Notes under the pieces: generated by a model
Told to the model about the DNA's origin: nothing
The model's database searches: none
The model's input: the letters and a program-made list of their open reading frames with translations, nothing else
Shown: positions 26,801 to 41,340 of the stretch, piece by piece
Layout: every line of letters begins with the position of its first letter
Position numbering within the stretch: position 1 is the stretch's first letter
Translations under genes and position numbers: made by a program
From: Serinus canaria
Taxonomy: Eukaryota; Chordata; Aves; Passeriformes; Fringillidae
Direction: 5' to 3'
Length of the DNA: 64,000 nucleotides
NCBI RefSeq assembly: GCF_022539315.1
Contig: NC_066322.1
Span: 20,532,765-20,596,764, forward strand

Positions 26801-29410
26801 GAGTTCCTTTCCATAAGGCAGGCTGGACAGTTCCCCAACACATGCCATCTTTGACAGAACAATCCCAAAAGGAGGGTTACCAAAATAGGAGCACATTATA
26901 CTTCTAATAGATGGCAATTATTTTCTTTTTACTATCTGTATGTTAATTAACACCAGATTGCTAGATACTCAGACAAAGCCCCACTGTGATACTGACAGAA
27001 TTGTACAGTCAGGGTTAACAATTCAACACAGAAATCATTCCTGGCTCTTCACAGATTTCAGCAGCCCAAGTACATGAGATTAGTTCTGCTCTGCCAAAAG
27101 GAGTAATTATCACTATATGTAGTAAAAAATAGCTGTGATGATTTGTAAGTGAATGAAGTACGGACCCACTGATGAAGTCTTAATTCAACATCTATTAATG
27201 TCTTTTCACGAGCCAGCAAGAGAGAAAAGAGCAATGTCGGACTCAGGAATGGCATTTGTAACATTTTTCTTGTTCATATGTGTGCAGCTTTTCTTGGAAA
27301 AATCTTTAAAGCCAGAGTCTTACTAAATGAAGGCAAAAGGGCCATAAGGAATTTATAGAGCAAGACAGCATGAGAGGATGAGTGCTCCTATTTTCAATAA
27401 GCGAATGGAAGCTACCAGGCAAGTAAGCATTATTCTTTTTCTTACTCTTAGATAAAATCTATTAACTTGCAAATTACATTTTAAAAAGAAACTAACACAC
27501 ACAGGAAGAGTATGTCACTCACATCAAAGGAACTCAGTTTTACGTTCTGCATTTGACCTCTTGTTCAGAAAACCACCTCAATCATTTCAGAGGATCAATA
27601 TTTCTAAAGCCCTAAGCAGAAGCAAACCAAGCAAATGTTAAATACCTCCCAAACTTTGCTCCAAAAAGCCACAAAGCAGATACACTAATAAATATGGAAG
27701 AGACAGCACACTGAGCTCTTTGTAGAATTGCTTAAGGTTCTGATAGCATTACCTAACTGAAGAATTTCACTATGAAATGTGCTATGCAAAGAACAACAGA
27801 CACCTTAATTCAAAGGATTAAGGAGCAGCCAAGGAGACCTGTAGTGTTATTACCTTCTCAGATGTGAGCATTCTTTGAAGGCCTGCACAACACAAGATTC
27901 TGTATGAACTATAAAACATATTAAATTCCTCTGAACCACTGCTAACACTGTATGAATATTAATAGGATGTTCTTTATTTGCTCACTTAATGTAGTAATTA
28001 AATATTCATAGGAAAGCTCTTAAAATCCTTAACTGACTACTATTCAATTGTGTCTACTGCATTTTGGCTTGAGTATGAAGTTTTGTTTATGTATGTTTTC
28101 TCTTCTCTGTGCTTCAAAGAAAGAAGATGGAAATTGAAACTTGGAAAAGAGCTGAGGAAGCACAAAGGATGCTCCACTTCTATTAATACTGATAGGGAGT
28201 GAATAGAGGGCAAGGAAAGAAGTTCCAAGATTTTTTATGCATTACTAACTCTCTCCTTGGCATTATAGTATTGGTTGAGCAAGTGAGAGCAAAGAAACAT
28301 TGAAATTCTCTGTGTCCCTGAAGTCAAGTGCTCCCACAAGCCATGAAACTGGCAAGATATGGGAATACTTAGACCATTAAGCCCCCACTACAGGAATTCC
28401 CTAAGAGTAATTGGCAAGAGACAGGATGGGACAACTCAGGACAGCACCTTGTTGCAAAGAGCAGTTTTTAGAGTAGGCCTTTGTTCCCCACTAGCAAGAC
28501 TTAACTAAATCTACTCTGCAGTATCTTGCCAAAAAAACAGCAGCTGGAACACAGCACTAACCACGTGAAACACGAAGAGATTGGCTAGGGAGCTCCTGTG
28601 CTTAGTTACTTTTCAAATAAGTAGCCCTATCTGCCTTATATCCCAAAGCTGCATCTCTAAAATGTCTTTCAAGAAAAATCTGAGTGTTTTACAAGCAAAT
28701 GCAAAAAGAAGGAGGGCAAAGGGAACATGGAAAATAGTCCTAAGGAGAACATGAATAGGAGGAAGATAACAAGGAAATGAAAAGAGGACCCCAGGAAAAG
28801 GAACAGGAAAGAGCCAGACACACACTAAAACAAGAGATTAAAAAACAAAATCAAAATAGACTAAAAGAGAGATCCAGGAGCAAAGAGCACTGAAATAAAA
28901 AATCTTTGATTCATTAATTGTGCAAGACATGAAATAAAAGCCAAACGCAAGAAAATAATGTGTTAAAATTTTGGTGTTAAAATGCTTCAGGCAAAACTGT
29001 TTATGAAAGTGCCATTTAAAGTAAGACTGTAGTCACTGTACCAAAAGGTGTATTTAAAATTGTGACATGAAAAACTGCTTCTGTAAATGACAAAACCGTT
29101 AAGGACACGGATTTCCTACTTGGATGTATTGTCATTGGTCCCCACACAGGCTTTCTAAACACTCAACATTTCAACTTGGTTGATGAAATATTGGCAGTCG
29201 TCAGAAACCTCAAAACCTATACCTTCCTAAAGGAGTTAAACTTATTGTAGGGCAGGGGGCAACCCTAAAGCATCCAGCTTAAGTAATACATTTAAACAGC
29301 AAAAAAAATGGAAAGCCTCAAACTAATTAGGTTTCAACACTTTAACAATCAGAGAAAACAAATTATATTCCCACTGAAACCATGAAAAACCTTACAGCAA
29401 CAGTATCAAA

Positions 29411-29430
29411 CACAGATCTTCAGATCTGTG
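29411..29430. repeat. Inverted repeat: 9-bp arms, 2-nt spacer
   Basis: CACAGATCT and AGATCTGTG flank TC. Each arm carries an AGATCT hexamer. It is in intron 1. Confidence 0.9.
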
Positions 29431-30025
29431 CAAGAGAGAACACCCAACACATCTGTTCCATGTTGTTAGCTAGGCACACTAAAGAGCTGCTTCCATTGTA
29501 CCTTGGTATCTTTTATTCATGATTGTGCTTGGTTTTTACCAAGTCTCCAATGTTAGTACAATAACATGAGCAGACCTCTTACTTTCCCTATACCTGTGCA
29601 AGGGAAATTAATTTTGGGGTGAGCCCTAAAGTAAGGTGTGACACAAGGCTGCCAGGTGTGACACATAGGCTAAAGGCAGAGAAGTCACTGGGGGAGCCAC
29701 ACCTCTCTTCAGCTCCATGACAGAACCACATTCCCTTTTGCTTATTTCTACCCCACACCTAAAAGTAAGCACCACTGAATTCACCATCTCAGCTGGACAT
29801 TCCTGGTGAATAACTTGTGGCTGTAGTGCCCTGAACACAGGCCCTACAAGCCAGACCTGGACCTCCACTATGTAATCCCTTTACTAACACCTACAGTGTG
29901 GGTTCAAGAGCATGTTTAAGTTAGCATGTACCAACTTGTTCTTTCCTAAGCACTTGGATTCTCAAAAGCTGTCAGCACTCAATCCTGCATGGAAATTCAA
30001 CGTACCTGGGGAGGGGAAGGGGGTG

Positions 30026-30050
30026 CTGACAACCTACACAAGGTTGTCAG
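30026..30050. repeat. Inverted repeat: 10-bp perfect stem, 5-nt loop
   Basis: CTGACAACCT and AGGTTGTCAG pair across ACACA. It is in intron 1, with no recognised gene nearby. Confidence 0.92.
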
Positions 30051-33000
30051 TTCCTATTAAAGGTGAATCTAGCCAAATAACTCCTATGCTTTTCCATTTC
30101 TTACCAGCAGATACAGATCATGTACTAGGTCTTTGATTTCTACAAGGAAGGAACAATATTCTTATTAACAGTCATTACTGTTAACATGCATGATTGATTA
30201 AATACTTTAAATGTTTTCTTGAGTTGCATATGTGCATTCTTTTCCAAACTCTTAAGGTCATGAAATAAATTCCTCCAAGACCTTAAGGATGCAAGTACAG
30301 CCCTCTACAAATTGCCCAATATGAATCTGACTGTCCTCTAGTTACCTATTCTAAAAATCCACTGTTCTATTTTTGCTGGTGTGTCACCTCAGGTTTGCAG
30401 TTTATTAGACCATTCTCTCCGTGGCAAGGACAGGGGTTCCCAATCTCTTCAGAGACTACTTCAAGGATTGCAAGTCAAGTAAGTAGAACAGCTAAGCCAC
30501 AAACCAGTGGGAATAGCCATGAATTGAAAGCAAATTCCAAAAGTAAATTTGCAGGATTGGAGGTGGAAACTCAGTGTCTGTATAGTATACTGACTACATT
30601 TTTACACCTTGTGATGTTCTCTGGAGCTCCAACATATTGATTGACCTGCCACCAAATGCCATCCTTCCTGCATTGAGTTGGCATCTCAAAAGTGCTACCT
30701 AGCACTACCATTGGACAGCCCCTCTGTTTCCACACTGGAAAGGACAGCAAATAATTTTCTCTTTTCTCAGGCCTCTCTTAGTCTCCCTCCCTATGTTGCC
30801 TCTTGCCAAAAGCTGACAAATTCTTGATTTTCTACTGCTTGTTTAATACAATCAAAAACCTCTATGCCCTTGTCTGAACTTTTTTCATTTTATTACATCC
30901 TTCTTAAAACAGAAGGCCACAATTGTGGCTTATGTAGCAGACTGCAATGGCACAATGAGCCATAATGCATAACAGCATAATGAATATTTGGGGCACAAAA
31001 CAAGCTTCAGCACATGCATTTTGCGAAATTCCCTGGGTACTACATCCTCCAATACTCCCTATGGGAACAGACTACTATTCTGAAGAATCTGGTCTGGATG
31101 TCAATGATGAAGTAGATGAAACTGTGGATTGACCCCCAGCTGCAATTCCTGTGATAAGTAAGACACAAAATCATTAAGAGTTCTCAACTTCCAAAAACTC
31201 TGAGGGAAAAGGCAACTAAAATACAAGTCTAAAAATGTGGAAATTAACATCTTTTTACCCATAACTGTTTTCCACAGTGACACTCCAAAATGAAACCAAT
31301 GTTAGGCAAACTACACTTCATTTATTCAGTGATATATAACCCTCCTAATTAGGGGATTCAAGTGAAGTATCTGTATAACACAAGAATTGGTAAGTTTTAG
31401 AACCTTAATTTACACGACCAACTTAAAAACAGATGAATCTTTGTGAAACTGCAGTAGGCTTCCTTCCTTAAGAAGGCTGACAAACAGTGAAAGAAAGATT
31501 CAGTGGACATAAAACATTCCACTTGTACACCATCATAGGCACTTGCTGTCTCTAAAAGGCTTCATTCACTCACTCTGAGCTGTCTGCCAAAATGAAACAC
31601 ATCATTGAAAGCAACACAAATTTGTGTGGGAGATGTGTCAAAATTGCATAAATACCTACTTCCACTAGTATGAATTAACAGCTGTGATCATCTCAGCAGA
31701 GGCAAGGAAGTGGATGCTCATAGAAATTCATCTGTCACCTCTCTATGTGTCCCATTTCATGTGACAGCTAAATCATACTGATACCTTGTTTCACAATAAC
31801 AGCTGAGGTACACCAAGAAATGGTCCAAAACTTCATTTCAAAGGATGTCAATTTGGAATCTCACAGAGTTAAATAAAAATGAGCATGGTCTCATGAGAAT
31901 GAAGATTTATGAAAAAATGAAAAAAAAATCCTAGAGCTCAAGCAAGTACTTGCAATAGCCTAAAATAATCAAATTGTGAATAAACCAAACACATTGAAAC
32001 CTGAGCAGTAGAGTATAATTTAGCATCATCTGGACTCTTAGTCTGCTGAGCAATTTGATGCAGTACAATCAGGGTTTTAAATGGAGTATGTGAGCACCAG
32101 TGAGAAGTCTGCATTACTGAACAATACTATGTGCTGAGTCTTAAGATACTAATACCATATTTTTCTACAACCCAATTAAGAAAACTGTTCCTAAATAACC
32201 GGAACATAGATGGTTGTTTCAAACAGCTCATTATTAACAACATCAAGGCAGGTTCACCTCATGAAAAGCAAATTTCTCGAAGCACTTTAAAAACACCTGT
32301 AAAAGGAATTCCTCATTCCTGAAAGAAGGGCTGTGTAAATTATTACTGTTAGTTTCATGCTTGTATTTTTATTTCCCTTAAATTTACAAGAGACATACAC
32401 AAGAATGCCAGAAAAAACTAATTTACCAAGGCAACCAGAGAACCACTAACTTGGCAAGTCCTCATTCAGTGCTCTGGTGGTCTTCTGAACTTAGTGAAGA
32501 GAGCTGGATCCTGTTTTATTCAAAAAATTAATCCAATTAAAATCTAAGATGGTCATGCATGTAGAACAAATTAACTATTCAGTAATTTAGCAGCAGTGTG
32601 TGATAGCACAATACAATTTAAGTTGGTTGCATAAATACATCCCTGTCATCTTAAATGTCCTATCATCAATAACATTCAGTATAAAGAGGCACGCCAAAAT
32701 CACAGCAAGATACTGGCTATTTACACAAATCTACATAAAAACCAACAGTCACTCTTGCCATGGCTAAAAATTTCTGCATGAGCAGTAACCCATAACTGGT
32801 TTTGGCACTGATGCATGCATAAAGGAAAACATACAACCTAATATAGGGACAGTGAAAGCATCTGCCTGCAAGCTGTAGGCAAATATTTTCTTTAACCTAT
32901 TATACAAAAGAACACATACAGAAGCAGTACAAGCAGCTGCTGTAACATACTTGTAGGCCTCTGCACAAGCATCAGCTTACTAATTGCCTAACAGAACATC

Positions 33001-34982
33001 ACTTCAATACAAATGGTTCCTTAGGTATTTTCTTAAAATAACACATTGAATGTAAACAGTGGAGCTAAGCCCTAAGAATGTCTAGATTTGTCTAGAAAAC
33101 CTCATTTTATGTCTGATTTTGTTTAGCATTGTTTTGTTCTACAGACTAATCAGCTAAATAAAATGAAATCTAAATAAAATACAGTATGATCCTGGATTAG
33201 TGACTACAGTCTAAAAGGCATAATAGCTTATTGAGACAAGATTACAAAGAAAAAAATCAATATATATGCAGTTTGTAACTGGGAACTTATAACAATGACA
33301 GATCTTTCTCTACCTCTCTATGGAGACTGTTCTCAGCACTGGAGAAGTAACAACAGTGACTTTCAGAAAAATGGACACAACAACACTGCAAGGCTGATTC
33401 TTGCCTTTAAGTCAAGTAAGCAGAATAGCGTCCATGTAGCAGAAGACAAACTTTTTTGATTTGTTGCAAGATGATACTTTAGTGTGAACAACTAGACAGA
33501 AAAAACATTCAGCAACAGCCTTTTAATAGATCAGAATAAGTGAGGTTATGTGAAACAAGGACAGGAGAGTAATTAGGCAAAACAATTAGAATAGATCCTT
33601 GCAACTCATTTTCTGGCTATAGGAAATATTTGTATTCAGATCCTGTTCACTTTTTTCAGAAACAAGTGTTTTTCTATTTGTGACAATAACATGCCACTTC
33701 TCAATAATTGTTCTTAAAAACCCCCAGAAATCAGTATACAGTAAGTACTTGACCTAGTCAGTCTAATTATTAAACTCTTGCACTGCTCACCTATTTCTAA
33801 ATGAAACCACAAGAGCGGCTATGTGGGTACGTTCTTGAGCAAGGACTGGAAACTCACAAGTCTGTGACTCATGGTTCCGCTGCAAACAGCTGTTCCACAC
33901 ACAACTGACCCAAGGGAGCCTCTGAACATGACTCACAGCTCTGCCAAAATCTGTCCAGATCTGCTACCAGCAAGAGCCCACCTCATCAGGACACAAACAC
34001 CTCCACACAAATTCTTGACAAACTCTCCCACAGCCTCTCTGCTCAAGTCTTCCCACCTGGTTCAAGAGCCTCAGGGAAGAAAGGAGCTCTTTCTCTCTGG
34101 AGGAGACACAAGGTACCCACACATCTGCTAAAGCCTGTCAGGTGTACACCCTGCCATCAATAAACACAACCTGAATTTGTACAAGTCTGCTCCCTGTAAT
34201 TCAAAGGGAAAATGACTCTTAAAGGATGGCAGGGGGACCAATAAACTGTGGTTCAGATGACATTCCCTTTTCAATACCAGTATGCCCTGCCACTCAAGGG
34301 TATTTCTGATTAATTTTTTTGACAGCTGCAGAGAACTAGCAAAAAGTATATTGTCCCATTTCCTTATCTGTCAAAACAAGTCAAGTTACTGTCTGCTAAA
34401 TGTGGTAATTTCTTATTTGCAATAGAGGACACTGAAGAAGATGCATAGGAAATCCAAGGACCTCCGAACAGAACAATATGGAAATCACTTCTTTTTCTCA
34501 GTGACTACTGTTATGAAAGCTTGAAAGTTTGTATTAAACAAAAAAAGAAAAAAAAACTACCCATTTCAAAGCCAGTTGAGGGAGAGGAAAAAAACACCAC
34601 ACACAAATTATTTGCTTATCATGTGTCCTCACAGTGAAATCTACGAACACTCAAGATCCCTAGTTTATTTTCCACTGGGGGCACTAATAATTGGCAAGAA
34701 AATACAGAGAAATTAGAATGGTTGAAAAAGATCATGAATAAATTAGAGAACAAATTCTAAAAGGCATTTCCATAGTTAAAGTCATTCTCACAATTACATA
34801 CTGTAAAGAAAGTTAAAGAAAGAGGAGACTAGACTTTGCAATGAGAACTTTGATGAGGAAAGCATGATAGAAAACTAGCCATAAGCCACTTCCTCACAGC
34901 AGCATGTTTCAGTTCTGAAAAGGTATCTGAGACAAGTTATTCACAAGTTATGAAAGATTCAATATCTAGGTAAAAAAAAACA

Positions 34983-35037
34983 CTGACCTGGATTAAGATC
35001 CAATACTAAAGGACAAAAATCATTGACCTGGATTAAG
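34983..35037. repeat. Spaced direct repeat of about 14 bp
   Basis: TGACCTGGATTAAG occurs at 34984-34997 and 35024-35037, 40 bp apart. The intervening bases are not obviously duplicated. No function is apparent. Confidence 0.8.
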
Positions 35038-38000
35038 TTCTCATCAGTATCTCATTGTGAAACAAATAGTTTAAAGCTGCTCTAGTACTGCAAATTATAT
35101 GAAACCATAACACCAGCTAGCAAAAAGGGATGAGTACGACAATAATTACTGTTCAAATGTATGCCATTAAACCAAGAAACTGCATGAAAATAATTTAATT
35201 TAGTCTCATGAGAAGCTTTAAAAAAATAACTCACAAATAGTAATATTGAACTGCTTCAGCCTCAAGTGGAGAAATAACATCAACAAACCAAGACAAAAGG
35301 TGCACATTTACAGAACAGTTACTTGTCACTGATGTCTTGACCTTCTCAAGCTTTCATTGACAGCACATCCACTTCCATGGAATAACCAGCTGGGCATCAC
35401 CCACTTCCCTGCCTGCAATTTCCTTGAATTATACCAGGCCTATGAAGACTGTGCCCATCCACAGAGAGCAAACAAGCAAAACCACAGAAACCTGAAGACA
35501 CAAACTGTTCACTATGAAGGTAAGCCCTCAGGGACATCATTGTGTAGTAGCTTCTATCTCACAATACAGATACTCAGTGTAGTGGTTGTCCCACTTTGAA
35601 TGTAGATAGTAAGTCTGGGAAGCAAAAATATAATTATCATGTCTATCAGCCTCTGAGGAGTGAGTGGAACTCACTGGAAAGACATAGAAACCACTGAGAC
35701 TGATGTCCAACACAAAGGAGATGCAGGATGAACGTGCTGGCTATCAGGACTGGCTATTTCTGCCTTGCAAGTAACCTTGAAAATCAATCTGAGAAGAAGT
35801 TAAAAATAACTACCATTCCATCCCCACCTGCTCCTCAGGACACAACCACAGAATAATATTGTTTAAGCACTGGCATGGTGGCACAGATCTCCAGAGGTTG
35901 GTGACAAGGACAGAAATCAAGTGCTTCTGCCTCTGAAATGAGCAAGCTTTCAGTCTGATTGACCCTGCAGGCTGCCAGCACTAGCTTTTATCCTCATCAC
36001 TCCACCAGGATGATCTGCCCAGTCACCGGAAACAAAGCAGCAAAACAATTTTGGGAACCCCCTCACATATGTTGCAAAGCTCCGACTGCAACAGAGAGGC
36101 AGCAGAAACTTTTAAAATAATGGGTGAAAGCAAAGCAAGCACCATTTACCAAAAGTAGTCACTGAAAAGCAGTTTGAAATAGCCCAACATGAGATTGCTG
36201 GTCAGGCACTGTCTGGTCCCTTGAATCCCATTTTCACTGGTCCTAAAAGCCGAACTTCCACCAGAGCCTTCATGCCCAACACACTCATCCACGCAGCTTC
36301 CGGAGGAGACGCGCTCTTAACCATGGAGGAAACAGATTTCAGACAATCTGCAAAGGGATGAAGCCAACAGGAACAGCAGAGACAACAGGGAAGGGGAAAC
36401 AATTGGGCAGAAGAAAGAGCATCAGGAATGAAGTGAAGGAGGAAACAGATGCACTGGCAGGAAAAGAAAATACAAGTGGGAGGAGAAGGCAAATGCAGGA
36501 GGTGAAAGTAATACAGACCAGTTTGAGAGGACAGAGCACAAGCACAAACAAGCTGCAGAACAGCTGAGTCAAAACAAATGAAAATTATAGTCAAGAAGGA
36601 AAGGTGGGGAAAACAGTAATAACTTTAAAAAACCCAGACCCATCACAGCAATACTTCTTATTAATCACAGAACAGTCTGGGTTCCTGATAGGTGACATCA
36701 AGTCACCTGAGTCAAGAGAGAAAAATATGAGAAACAGGGAAGATTGGATAAAGGTTGTCACTAGCAGACCCATCAGGAAAATAGAATATTCTACAGAAAC
36801 CCTAACATTCAAATTCTGCTATTCTTTCAAATCAAGATGAAAGGCATTTTAGGTTCACTAAACTTTAACATGACTTTATTGAAACACTGGATTTTGAGGT
36901 CAAACTCTAATATTCATCAGCACAAAACAAAAAAAAAGCTGAATACTACCCCATTTCTTTTCCAAATAGTTTTAAAAATCTTTTCCAAGAACAGCATTTT
37001 CAGGGCTAACTTTCCTGCTGAACTGCTTCACCATGAATTTTAGATTAGACAGAAGATTAGATGGAATCACTTGTTTCTCACTGGAATTAAAATACACATA
37101 ATTTAGGAGTTATTTCCAAACCTAAACATTTAGTAAAACATATTTGTGGTCCTGCATTTTGGGCCTCAGACTTGGACAAGCATTTCTAAAAAGCCATTCC
37201 TTTGCATGGAAATGGACACAGGTTCTGCACCAGAAGGAACAAGTCCTTTATTAATATAACAACTACCTTTAGAAGACCTACACAAACAAACCCCACCAAG
37301 ACAGCCCCAAAAAAAAACATCCAAGCCTTTCTTTGCTGCTAAGCAGAGGCCACATGCACTCACAATTACTGCAATGCTACTAATGGAAGGATCCACCCCT
37401 CAGGCTTATTTCTAGCGAGGTGTGCTAAGAGACAGTGTTACATAACACATTCCCCCTCTTGTTGCAGGACTTGTTAATTAGTTGTTGTTTTCATATGTTT
37501 CTCCCATTGGTCATAGCAAATAATTTATAATTTTTTTTTAATTATGTATAGAGAAAAATTCACATTCCATTAACATTGCTAGAGCTTGTGCTCTTGAAAT
37601 AACGTAATGCACTATGGGGCTTCCAAGCTACAAAAACCTACCATCTCAGAAAAGAGAAAGCAGATTGCTTAAATTAAGCAGATTCCCCAGGGGTCAATGA
37701 ATCTGAGCAATTATAGCTGGGAAAACACACAAATTTGATATACCTTCCAGTGTGCTTCTCAGGAGCTTCTTATGAAGTGCAGCCCACCCTATAGCCAGCA
37801 TGGCTCAGCTATCCCTACATCAACACTCTGCCATCACCCCCCAGCCTTTCATCTCAGCTAATCCTTTCACCAGGGTCTTCAGCAGAAAGGAAACTATAGG
37901 GCTATGATACAACTATAGAGGCATTGCAATAGGATTACAGGAGTCACTTCCATAGAGTTTCATAAAACCTGCACCAGTACCAGCAGCTACCAGCACCTTC

Positions 38001-38544
38001 TGAGGCACAGTCCTTCAAACCAACAATATTGCTTGAAGGCATCCCTGAGAACAATTGGGGAGTTAAACCTCAGCTTTACAAAGAGTGCCATCTGTTCAGC
38101 ATACTTGCAGTGAAACCAGCGGCCTCAGCACAACCCACAGAGAAGATGCATCACCATATTCAGTGCTGCCAACCACAAATGCAAACTGAATGAACACAGA
38201 CCCTGAATAACTTTCTCATGACTACTTGTAGTGATTAACATCAAGGCACAGTGGTGGGTAAGTGTGCACTGGAGAAAAAGATGATCAGGACAGACAGAAA
38301 TCAAAACAAAATGGCTCAAGTTAACCCTACTTGATTCCCATAAAACCTCACGACATGACACAACTGTTAAAGACCACTTAAGATTTTAACATGTTCTGCA
38401 CTTTTAAAAATGCTCTAAGAATTCAGTCAAACCAAACACTGCTGCTAAGAGGACACGCACTCACCCCAAACAAGCCCTCCGGGGTATGGCCTAAAAATTG
38501 TTACTTCACACCAAGCATCCAAAAGCTAAGCGAGATCCATGCAC

Positions 38545-38563
38545 AAAAAAAAAAAAAAAAAAA
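38545..38563. repeat. Poly-A tract (19 A)
   Basis: A pure run of A follows CATGCAC and is followed by GGAAAGTGGG. No associated element was recognised. Confidence 0.9.
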
Positions 38564-39811
38564 GGAAAGTGGGAAATCAGAGCTCAGCAGGAATATTGAA
38601 CAATGTTTAAATATAAGAAGTTTCCAGTTCAGTAGAGAACATGGTCTGACCTGACACCTGCTATGGCCTTGTGCGCACACGCGAAGGGTAAACCATTAAG
38701 ACAAAGTGAAACCTAAATATTTCCGGACACAACTTCACACAACTTAGCAAAACTGGTACTAGTGTGAAATGCAAAATTTGAGCCGCTAAGTAGGATGAAG
38801 AGGCTTTTAAAATAGCTGCCTCAAAATAAGTTAGGTTTTAAAAGCTTGGCAGAAATCCCTTTCCAACCAACCACACATCAACTGACCATAAACCCAAAGG
38901 CAGCAGGCTGCAAAGGCACTTCAGGGAGTCTCATTCTTTCTATTTTGAGAGTGAAAGATGCTGCAGGCAATAGCAATAATTTGAACATTCTCTCTGGTGT
39001 TCTCTCCTACTCTAATTTATTTCCAGGAAAAAGAAATTCGAATCTTGATCTAAATCCTACACAGCTAAGTGGGATTAATGAGTGCTCTCTTCAAGTTACA
39101 ATTCACATGGTAGCATTATGTCATCACCATACCTCCATCCAGAGACACCTAAAATCTGAGGGGATATTAGTGCAGACAAAGTGTGGTCCTCCATCTGCCT
39201 TTAACCTTCTCTGTGCTGGAATCAGGCATCGTTTTTCATAGATCCTGAGCAATTCAGAGGGAAAAACACCATGGTCCTCATGGCCTTTTATCAGCTGATA
39301 TAAGGCATCACTGCAACATGAGGCAGTGGTTGATGGGAATTTGAAGTCACTCACTGGAGCATATAAGTATGATGCTATAATTATTACAGTATCTTAGCTT
39401 GGAGTTTGTGCAACCAAAATAACATGCTCATTTCTTAAAGCATCAAATTTCCTGCACAACAGTGAAGTCAGACTGCTTTGACAATTAACATTAAGGGCCA
39501 AGTTCTAATCATTCTATTTTAGTTGACTCTCAAGCTTCTTTCCATGCAGAAACAGTGTGAATGAAGGAACAAGCAATGGTACAAAACACCCTAAATACAG
39601 ATTATACAGCACATACTATTATGCAACTCAGAAACAAATAGGTACATTTGATGGCACCAAAGATTAAAGAACATATCTAAGGATTTTGGGAATACAAATC
39701 ATCTTGTTCTGCTAAGCTTTACCAGTTAAAAATGCCTTGCTTTCTTCGGTGTTTTTGGTTAGGGTTGGTTGGAGTTTTTTTAAGAAAATATTTCATTATA
39801 GCAACAATGTA

Positions 39812-39891
39812 TTTTTTTCTGGGTTTTTTTTTTTTTTTTGTTGGGTTTTTTGGGGCTGTTTTTTGTTATTGTTGGGTTGGGTATTTGTTTC
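39812..39891. repeat. T/G-rich low-complexity tract
   Basis: T runs (16 T at 39824-39839) alternate with GGG and GGGG blocks. The predicted Phe/Gly/Cys-rich peptides over it are low-complexity artefacts. Confidence 0.85.
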
Positions 39892-40914
39892 TGCAAGGCA
39901 ATTGTACTATAATCTCTATATGATTTAAAATAACTTTCAGGAATAGAATGAGCATAAAAAGAAGTACTGACAGATTAACTGAATACCTATTAACAAATTA
40001 TAAAATAAAATTCTGAATGAAAATAAAGGCCAAAAATATTTTGGATTGTAATATAAGACAGCTGAACCATACCTGTAGGTCTGCAAGAGCATTTTAAACA
40101 GCACATGAGTGGCTTTTATACAAATTGCTACAATACCTCTATAGTATGCAATTTGTGTCTAATGTTTCATGTTATGAATATACAAAGAAAGAAATACCCT
40201 ACTAATAGCCCTTCAGTGTTTCAAGTTACCAAGACATTCACTATTGACTTAGTATAGGATGACAGAAAGGGTTATTGACCCATATTTTTCCAAAATATAT
40301 ATTCTCACTTGACAATGTGGTGAACTGAAGCCAATAGCATTCACTGAGCTTTGAAAGAACATCTTTCCCTTAAATATAAGAATTCAAAGATGTCAGTTCA
40401 GATTGCATTTTACACATCATAAGTCTCAGCAAACAGCTGGTATTTCACAATGCCTCAAGTCTTAAACATGACTTGTCAAAGCAAAAGAAGAGGAAAGAAA
40501 AGGTAGCTCCAGATGATGCCAAGTACACTTAAAAGTGCAGGGGAAGAAATTAATACCCATTTGATAAACTGCACATCAATTCATATTTCTCTGTGAAACT
40601 GAATTTTTGAAATACTGAAATAATAGAATGTAAGGCAGTACTAAACATTGCTATGAAGTATTATGGAATGAGATGGAAGTACTGCAATGCTGTTTCACAG
40701 CAAAAGAAAGAAGAAAAAAACCAAAGGTTTCTCATGGGGGATTTTGTTTAGTTTGGTCTTCAAAGAACTAGAGGTACAGTTTTAGCATTATGGGATCAAG
40801 TTAAAAAACTGGCACCTCTATATAAAGTAAAACTTGAAGAGGATTATTAAACTGTGATCTACAAAAACAATACATATTCCTCTGTACTCAGATACCCACA
40901 CAATCAGGACACGA

Positions 40915-41340
40915 GCCAGGACTTCCCTGCCTGCTCCAGGTGGTGACACACTCGGGTCTGGACAGTTGCTGCCCTCTCCCCCAGCATGTGGCAGCACACA
41001 GAGGGGAGCACACCCAAGTGGCTTTCCTTTGCAGCCACACACACTTGTCCTGTCCCCCTCTGGGTCAGCTGCTGGTCCAGAAGCCAACATTACCTCAGCA
41101 GAAGGGTCTCCTCTATTTCACCAAGATCCAACTGTGCTCTGGAAGCCCTTGGTGCCCGTGCCTCTCACCCGTGCCAGCTGCTGCTCCCAGTTAACCCTGC
41201 TCCCCAGCACCCAGACCAGTGACAGCCAGGCTATGCCAGCTCCCTGCTGGAATGGCCAGGATGGATGCACCACCCCACAGACCCCTGCAGGGTCTGCCCC
41301 CCACCCCCAGCAGCTGCCTTGCAGCCCTTTCTCTCCTTAC
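40915..41340. other. GC-richer, C-rich patch in intron 1
   Basis: This stretch is noticeably richer in C and G than its surroundings but has few CpGs, so it is not an island. It contains the longest plus-strand frame in intron 1 (40966-41475, 169 codons), which is rich in Pro, Ser and Cys. No domain was recognised. It could be a diverged old repeat. Confidence 0.4.

Noticed and set aside
39732..39928. Phe/Gly/Cys-rich frames
   Set aside because: Low-complexity T/G tract, not protein-coding.
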